Assembly: GCA_963844405.1 (NCBI GenBank)
Contig: CAWJNZ010000007.1
Coordinates: forward strand, 434,001 to 498,000
Reading direction: 5' to 3'
DNA from: DASSUW01 sp963844405
GTDB taxonomy: Bacteria > Actinomycetota > Thermoleophilia > Solirubrobacterales > Solirubrobacteraceae
Length of the DNA stretch: 64,000 nucleotides
The notes beneath the pieces were generated by a model, which was not told the DNA's origin, did no database searches, and was given only the letters and a program-made list of their open reading frames with translations. Below are positions 59,763 through 64,000 of the stretch, piece by piece (the first letter of the stretch is position 1; every line of letters begins with the position of its first letter). Both the position numbers and the translations under genes were made by a program.

Positions 59763-60128
59763 TCAGGCGGCGACCGGCTCGGCGGCGGGCTTCTCGACGG
59801 CCGCCTCGCCGTCGTTGCCCAGCCACTCGCGGCCGTAGACGCGCATCGATTCCACGATCGGCACGAGCGCGCGGCCCTTCTCGGTCAGCGCGTACTCGAC
59901 GCGCGGCGGGACCTCGGGGTACGTCTGGCGCGCGACGATGCCCTCCTCCTCGAGCGCGCGCAGGCGCAACGAGAGGGTGCGCGGCGAGATGCCCGCCAGC
60001 GACCGCTCGAGCTCGCAGAACCGCGAGCGGCCCTCGGCCAGGTCACGGATCACGAGCAGGGTCCACTTGCCGCAGACGATGTCGGCCGTACGGCAGACAG
60101 GACAGTCGGAGTTCGACACGGAACCCAA
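59763..60128 (-). CDS. HxlR-family transcriptional regulator
   Basis: A 121-residue winged-helix regulator with the HxlR core: CGKWTLLVIRDLAEGRSRFCELERSLAGISPRTLSLRLRALEEEG, then VARQTYPEVPPRVEYALTEKG. Cysteines near the N-terminus (DCPVCRTADIVCG) could sense oxidants or electrophiles as in HxlR/HypR. The C-terminal ~20 residues are Ala/Glu-rich. It is preceded by an inverted repeat ACTTCA-5-TGAAGT that could be its own operator. Confidence 0.9.
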   Translation of the reverse strand: MGSVSNSDCPVCRTADIVCGKWTLLVIRDLAEGRSRFCELERSLAGISPRTLSLRLRALEEEGIVARQTYPEVPPRVEYALTEKGRALVPIVESMRVYGREWLGNDGEAAVEKPAAEPVAA

Positions 60129-60140
60129 GGATATCGCAAG

Positions 60141-60157
60141 ACTTCAGGAAGTGAAGT
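60141..60157. promoter_or_regulatory. inverted repeat ACTTCA(N5)TGAAGT before hxlR gene
   Basis: A perfect 6-base inverted repeat, ACTTCA at 60141-60146 and TGAAGT at 60152-60157, 12 bases upstream of the HxlR start. Autorepression by HxlR-type dimers would fit. It is an unproven pattern match. Confidence 0.5.
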
Positions 60158-60198
60158 TACTTCAGCGCGATCTCGAAGCTACTTCAGCGCGATCTCGA
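60158..60198. repeat. 22-base tandem duplication at the end of the protease gene
   Basis: TACTTCAGCGCGATCTCGA occurs at 60158-60176 and again at 60180-60198. The second copy holds the C-terminal codons and stop of the protease gene, so the first is a silent duplicate beyond the stop. It probably arose by slippage. Confidence 0.85.
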
Positions 60199-61063
60199 GC
60201 TCGTGCTCCTCGATGCCCCGAACGATCCCGAGCGTGAGCGTGTCGCCCGCGCGGTCGAGCGCGTCGAACAGGTCGTCCATGCCCGCCAGCGGCCGGTCGC
60301 CGGCACTGACGAGGAGATCGCCGCGCGCGAGCTGGGCGGACGCGGCGGGGCTGCCGTCGACGACCCCGCGCACCAGCAGCCCTTCGCGCTCGGGCAGCCC
60401 GACGGCGGCGCGCATCCTGCGCGCGACCCGCGGCGGCGCGAGCGCGACGCCCAGCAGCGGCCGCTCGCCCGCCTCGCCGCGCGCCAGCTCCTCGACGCGG
60501 CGCTTGAGGGCGGCGTCGGCCGGCAGGGCGAGGATGAAGCCGCCGTCGCGGCGGACGGCGTTGAGGCCGAGCAGGTTGCCGTCGGTGTCGACGAGCGGGC
60601 CGCCGGAGGAGCCGCGCGGCAGCGGGGCGGTGTGCTCGATCGAGCCGACGACCCGGCGCCCGCGCGGGCCGCGGAACCCGCGGCCGGTCGCGGAGACGAG
60701 GCCGAACGTCGTGCGAAGCCCACGCCCGCCGGGGTTGGCGAGCGCCAGCACCGGCGCGCCGGTGGGCGGCACATCGCCCGGCTCCCACGCCACGGGCGCG
60801 ACCTCGCCGGTGTCCACGGCGACGACCGCCACGTCGAGGTCGGGGTCCGAGCCGGCCACACGACCGTCGGCGGTGCGGCCGTCATGGAAGGTCACGGCGA
60901 CCTCGTCGCCGCGCAGCACGTGCGCAACGGTGAGGACCTGCCCGGGCGCAACGACCACGCCGGACCCACGACCCCACCCGCGCCCAAGGCCGACCACCGC
61001 CGGCCCGACCGCCTCCGCGGCCTCGGTCACCGCCTGCTGGAGAGCTTCGAGTACCTGATTCAT
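60179..61063 (-). CDS. HtrA/DegP-like serine protease with PDZ domain, no signal
   Basis: A 294-residue protein. The chymotrypsin-like domain has His in VLTVAHVLRG, Asp in SDPDLDVAVVAV and Ser in LPRGSSGGPLVD; a PDZ domain follows (about residues 200-294, with GLLVRGVVDGSPAASAQLARGDLLV). Unlike most DegP proteins there is no signal peptide or membrane anchor, so it may work in the cytoplasm or be exported otherwise. A perfect inverted repeat (ACTTGCA-3-TGCAAGT) lies 16 bases upstream, suggesting regulation by the neighbouring HxlR-type proteins. Confidence 0.85.
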   Translation of the reverse strand: MNQVLEALQQAVTEAAEAVGPAVVGLGRGWGRGSGVVVAPGQVLTVAHVLRGDEVAVTFHDGRTADGRVAGSDPDLDVAVVAVDTGEVAPVAWEPGDVPPTGAPVLALANPGGRGLRTTFGLVSATGRGFRGPRGRRVVGSIEHTAPLPRGSSGGPLVDTDGNLLGLNAVRRDGGFILALPADAALKRRVEELARGEAGERPLLGVALAPPRVARRMRAAVGLPEREGLLVRGVVDGSPAASAQLARGDLLVSAGDRPLAGMDDLFDALDRAGDTLTLGIVRGIEEHELEIALK

Positions 61064-61078
61064 GGCTACGTCCTAGTC

Positions 61079-61095
61079 ACTTGCAATCTGCAAGT
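61079..61095. promoter_or_regulatory. inverted repeat ACTTGCA(N3)TGCAAGT upstream of htrA-like gene
   Basis: A perfect 7-base inverted repeat, ACTTGCA at 61079-61085 and TGCAAGT at 61089-61095, just upstream of the protease start. It has the size of a dimeric repressor site such as those of HxlR or MarR proteins. Two HxlR genes lie on either side. Confidence 0.5.
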
Positions 61096-61170
61096 CACTC
61101 TAGCAGGCGCGGGCGCGCTGCCGGAACGGACTCCGGCATGGAGGGGAGCGGGATCGAGCGCCGGGTGGGG

Positions 61171-61270
61171 CGAGTGGTCGGTTTGTCCCCGTGGGGGGAA
61201 CAAAGTGAGCGCTCGGCGGTCGAGTGGTCGGTTGATCGGGCTGAGGCCGATTAAGTGAGCACTCGGTGCC
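61171..61270. repeat. two structured direct repeats, 50-base period
   Basis: CGAGTGGTCGGTT occurs at 61171 and 61221, and AAGTGAGCGCTCGG or AAGTGAGCACTCGG at 61203 and 61253. Between these conserved blocks each copy has a different inner inverted repeat: TTTGTCCCC/GGGGGAACAAA in the first, TTGATCGG/CCGATTAA in the second. Base changes in one arm are matched in the other, so the fold, not the sequence, is kept. Confidence 0.65.
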
Positions 61271-61324
61271 TCGGTCCTGCCTCCTTATAAGCCCGCCGTT
61301 CGCCGGCGCCCTAAGCTCGCAGCC

Positions 61325-61744
61325 GTGGCACGCCGAGCCCCCAGCTCACCGCTCGCCGACGCCCTCGCTCGCGTCGGCGACCGCTGGACCCTCCTCGTGG
61401 TCGCCGCGTTGCTCGACGGACCGCGCCGCTTCAACGAGCTCCAGGAGGAGCTCGACGGGATCGCTCCCAACGTCCTCAGCGCGCGGCTGAAGAGCCTGAC
61501 CGAGCAGGCGCTGGTGATCGCGAGCCCGTACTCGGAGCGGCCGCCGCGGTTCGTGTACGAGCTCTCGGAGCCCGGTCGCGAGCTCGCCGGTGCGCTCCGC
61601 CTGCTCGCGGACTGGGGCGCGCGGACCGGCGGGGGAGAGCCGTACCGGCACGAGCCGTGCGGTACGGCGCTCGAGGCCCGCTGGTGGTGCCCCAGCTGCG
61701 AGCAGGTCGTCGACGACCCCGGTGACGAGGTCGTGAACGTCTAG
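61325..61744 (+). CDS. HxlR-family regulator with C-terminal Cys motif
   Basis: A 139-residue HxlR protein: DALARVGDRWTLLVVAALLDGPRRFNELQEEL, then LDGIAPNVLSARLKSLTEQ and RPPRFVYELSEPGRELAG. The C-terminal extension HEPCGTALEARWWCPSCEQVV carries three cysteines and a histidine, likely a small zinc site or redox switch. The start is GTG at 61325. It is preceded by the structured direct repeats and divergent from the htrA-like gene by about 260 bases; it ends overlapping the pilT gene by 4 bases. Confidence 0.88.
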   Translation: MARRAPSSPLADALARVGDRWTLLVVAALLDGPRRFNELQEELDGIAPNVLSARLKSLTEQALVIASPYSERPPRFVYELSEPGRELAGALRLLADWGARTGGGEPYRHEPCGTALEARWWCPSCEQVVDDPGDEVVNV

Positions 61745-63012
61745 AAGCGGACGCCCGGTGGCGGCGCCGACGGGGGCGGCGACGGGTTCGGGTCGTACGA
61801 CGGCGGCGCGGACGGCTCCGACGGCTCGTACGAGGGCGGCGCGGGCGACTCGTGCGCCGGCTCGTGCGAGGGCGACGACTCGTACGCGGGCCGCGTGGGC
61901 GAGCTGGCGATCGTGGCCTCCGGGCCCTCGTCGGGCTTGCTGCTCGCGGCCACCATCAGCTTGAAGTCGTGCGGCGACGTGGCCACGCGCATCGCGGACT
62001 CCATCGTGATCCGGCCGGCGTGCAGGTGCTGGAGCAGGTGCTGGTCGAACGTCTGCATCCCGTAGTACTCGCCCTCGGCGATGACCTCGGGCAGCTGGCC
62101 GGTGAGCTTCGGGTCGAGGATCATGTCGTGCACCCGGCCCGTCATCACGAGGATCTCGCAGCACGCCACGCGGCCCTTGCCGTCGGCGGTCGGGACCAGG
62201 CGCTGGGAGACGATGCCCTTCAGCGTGCCGGCGATCATGGCCCGCGCCTGCTGCTGCTGGTGCGGCGGGAAGAAGTCGATGATGCGGTTGATCGTCTCCG
62301 AGGCGTCCACGGTGTGGAGCGTGGAGAGGACGAGGTGGCCGGTCTCGGCGGCGGACAGCGCCGTGTGGACGGTCTCCTCGTCGCGCATCTCGCCGATCAG
62401 GATCGTGTCCGGATCCTGGCGCAGGACGCGGCGCAGCGCGCGCTTGAACGACGCGGTGTCGGCGCCGACCTCGCGCTGGTTGATGATCGAGGTGCGGTCG
62501 CGGTGCAGGAACTCGATCGGGTCCTCGATCGTGACGATGTGCTTCGCCATCGAGCGGTTCATGTGATCGAGCATCGCGGCCAGCGTCGTCGACTTGCCGG
62601 AGCCGGTCGTGCCGGTGAGGAGCAGGATGCCGCGCTCCTCCTCGGCCAGCCGGGTGACGACCTCGGGCAGGCCCAGCTCGTCGACCGACTTGATGACCAC
62701 CGGGATGGCGCGCATGACGATCGAGACCGACCCGCGCTGGCGGAAGGCGTTGACGCGGAACCGGCCGAGGCCCTCGACGGCGTACGAGAAGTCGACCTCG
62801 TTCTCGGCGTCGAACTCGGCAACCTTCTCGTTGTCGCCGAGCATCTCGCCGAGCGCACGCTCGGTGTCCTCGGGATACAGGCGCTCGGTGCCGGGGATCG
62901 GCTCGAGGTGGCCATGCAGTCGGATGAGCGGGTAGGAGGGGACCTTCAGGTGGAGGTCCGAGCCCTCGGCGGCGATGAGGTAGCGCAGCGCGTGATCGAG
63001 ATCAAAAGCCAT
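61741..63012 (-). CDS. pilT: PilT/twitching motility-type ATPase
   Basis: A 423-residue type IV pilus retraction ATPase-like protein. It starts ALRYLIAAEGSDLHLKVPS, with Walker A LLTGTTGSGKSTTL (about residue 130), the Asp box IVTIEDPIEF, Walker B ILIGEMRDEETV, and the His box HLVLSTLHTVDA. The retraction-type AIRNLI helix is replaced by MTGRVHDMI. A Ser/Pro/Tyr-rich tail of ~70 residues follows (ESSPSHEPAHESPAPP). No pilin or other pilus genes are in the window. Retraction function is inferred from family. Confidence 0.9.
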   Translation of the reverse strand: MAFDLDHALRYLIAAEGSDLHLKVPSYPLIRLHGHLEPIPGTERLYPEDTERALGEMLGDNEKVAEFDAENEVDFSYAVEGLGRFRVNAFRQRGSVSIVMRAIPVVIKSVDELGLPEVVTRLAEEERGILLLTGTTGSGKSTTLAAMLDHMNRSMAKHIVTIEDPIEFLHRDRTSIINQREVGADTASFKRALRRVLRQDPDTILIGEMRDEETVHTALSAAETGHLVLSTLHTVDASETINRIIDFFPPHQQQQARAMIAGTLKGIVSQRLVPTADGKGRVACCEILVMTGRVHDMILDPKLTGQLPEVIAEGEYYGMQTFDQHLLQHLHAGRITMESAMRVATSPHDFKLMVAASSKPDEGPEATIASSPTRPAYESSPSHEPAHESPAPPSYEPSEPSAPPSYDPNPSPPPSAPPPGVRF

Positions 63013-63051
63013 GTCCCGGTCTAGATCGGCGCTGGCGCGCCAGCGCTTGAG

Positions 63052-63849
63052 TCACCGGGTCATCTTGGCCACCGCTCGGGTGCGCGTCGGCACGTCGAGC
63101 TTGCGCAGGATCGCCGATACGTGGTGGTCGACGGTCCGCCGCGAGACCACCAGCCGCTCGGCGATCTCGGCGTTGCTGAGCCCCTCCGCGACGAGGTCCA
63201 GCACCTCGACCTCGCGCGCCGTGAGCCCGGCCGGATGCTCGAGCGTCGCCGCCCGCGGGCCGCGCCGGCGCCGCGCCACGGTGGCGCGCGCGCCGAGCCG
63301 CCCCAGCGCCTCGAGGTCGGCGGTGGCCACCGCCGCCTCGTAGGGGCAGTTCAGCGCCCGCCAGCGCTCCGCCGCCTCATCGGCGCGCCCCGCCAGCTCG
63401 AGACGGCGTCGCGCACGGTGGCCGGGATCGTCGCGGCCGGCGCGCTCAGCACCTCGGTCACGTAGAAGGGGTTGCCGCCGGTGCTGCGATGCAGGTCGGC
63501 AGCATCGATCCCGTGCGGCTCGGCCAGCGTGCGGACCGCCTTCTCGGAGAGCGGCGGCAGCTTGATCCGCTCGATGCCCGCGGCGGTGGCCAGCTCCCCG
63601 AGCACGACCCGCACCGGCGCCGGCTGGTCGTCGCGGAACGTGACGATGGCGAGCGCGGGCAGGCGGCGAGCGCGGGCGGCGACGACTCCCGCAGCCCGAT
63701 GTCGAGCAGCGGGCCGAGCGGCCGCGGCGTGTGCAGCGGGTCGCTGGCGCCCCACAGCACCTGACGGCCCTGCCGACGCCCGCCTCGCCGCCGACCAGGA
63801 TCAGCCGGCCGAGCGGACCGTCGAGAGACGCCTCGCGCTCGAGGAGCAC
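63052..63849 (-). pseudogene. LuxR-family (MalT/AAA-type) regulator remnant
   Basis: The C-terminal ~65 residues are an intact LuxR helix-turn-helix (AGLTAREVEVLDLVAEGLSN, then RLVVSRRTVDHHVSAILRKLDVPTRTRAV). The N-terminus starts with an AAA Walker A-like ILVGGEAGVGRAV. Between them homologous segments occur in different frames: WGASDPLHTPRPLGPLLDIG, IVTFRDDQPAPVRVVLGELA and GIDAADLHRSTGGNPFYVTEVL. Frameshifts are needed near 63770, 63690 and 63430, and the usual ~600-residue middle is missing. The total length of ~266 codons is far below the family (~900), so this is a decayed gene. Confidence 0.82.
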
Positions 63850-63862
63850 GAGGGCGAGTCTC

Positions 63863-64000
63863 TCACGCCACGTCGCGCAGCTTCTGAGCCTCGGCGAGGC
63901 TCTGGAGCTTCTTCAGCGACTGGTTCTCGATCTGCCGGATGCGCTCGCGCGTGACGTTGAAGGTCCGCCCCACCTCGTCGAGCGTGCGTGGGTGCTCGCC
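63863..64000 (-). CDS. RNA polymerase primary sigma factor, C-terminus (region 4)
   Basis: A partial frame of 45 residues running off the right edge. It reads GEHPRTLDEVGRTFNVTRER followed by IRQIENQSLKKLQSLAEAQK and ends LRDVA, the region 4.2 helix-turn-helix that contacts the -35 element in sigma-70 proteins. The sequence TRERIRQIE and the terminal basic helix are typical of primary (RpoD/SigA/HrdB) or closely related group 2 sigma factors. Only the last part is in the window, so which sigma it is cannot be decided. Confidence 0.9.
   Translation of the reverse strand, partial: GEHPRTLDEVGRTFNVTRERIRQIENQSLKKLQSLAEAQKLRDVA

Overview
The window is very GC-rich (roughly 70% or more by eye), gene-dense and full of 4-base start/stop overlaps. 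Gene content points to a high-GC actinobacterium, most likely class Thermoleophilia (order Solirubrobacterales, e.g. Conexibacter or Baekduia relatives). The pointers are a c-di-AMP riboswitch before an Rpf-like gene, HxlR, TetR and GntR regulators, form I aerobic CO dehydrogenase and the C-terminus of a primary sigma factor. The lineage is inferred, not proven. No tRNA, rRNA, CRISPR array or intact insertion sequence was seen.

Layout. 1-18 kb is mixed housekeeping and catabolism: a TauE/SafE permease, an acyl-CoA dehydrogenase, a frameshifted flavin monooxygenase, an alditol-oxidase-like flavoprotein, MeaB, a hexapeptide acyltransferase, a hydroxyproline/proline module, a CBS protein, a secreted trypsin-like protease, the riboswitch-Rpf unit, a GH57 branching enzyme with a methyltransferase, a Lon-N-domain protein, a CPA1 antiporter, ankyrin and DsrE/TusA genes.

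18.5-41.7 kb is mostly a sugar or polyol catabolic region. It holds SDR, SMP-30 and a GntR/HutC regulator; a coupled five-gene operon (Gfo/Idh oxidoreductase, TIM-barrel isomerase, zinc alcohol dehydrogenase, HAD phosphatase, DUF4432 mutarotase-like); a second Gfo/Idh, SIS protein and ribose-type ABC importer ending in a MetE-like gene; and a divergent SDR-ROK kinase pair. Three 8-base sites fitting the HutC-type pattern GTNTANAC lie before the main transcription units, suggesting one regulon. A secreted repeat protein, an unknown polytopic membrane protein, a TetR regulator and an Nramp-like transporter interrupt the region.

41.6-43.8 kb carries an FtsZ with a ~95-residue proline-rich N-terminal extension overlapping a ParA gene. 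44.7-45.65 kb is an AbiEi/DUF559-type gene bracketed by two near-identical palindromes, with its start codon in the loop of the first and its stop codon in an arm of the second.

45.8-57 kb is a form I aerobic CO dehydrogenase operon: XdhC, MobA-like transferase, five consecutive small single-pass membrane proteins, CoxM, CoxS, CoxL, CoxD, CoxE, a small Cys protein and a short stand-alone CoxL fragment, then CoxG and a zinc ribbon after a reversed YceI gene. The five small membrane proteins and the mini-CoxL are the best candidates for an undescribed component: a membrane-docking or electron-transfer accessory set for atmospheric CO oxidation. 57-64 kb has an ArsA-like ATPase, two unknown genes, two HxlR regulators, an HtrA-like protease, PilT, a decayed LuxR-family regulator and the sigma factor C-terminus. 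Several apparent single-base deletions (flavin monooxygenase, mini-CoxL, LuxR remnant) may be sequencing errors.
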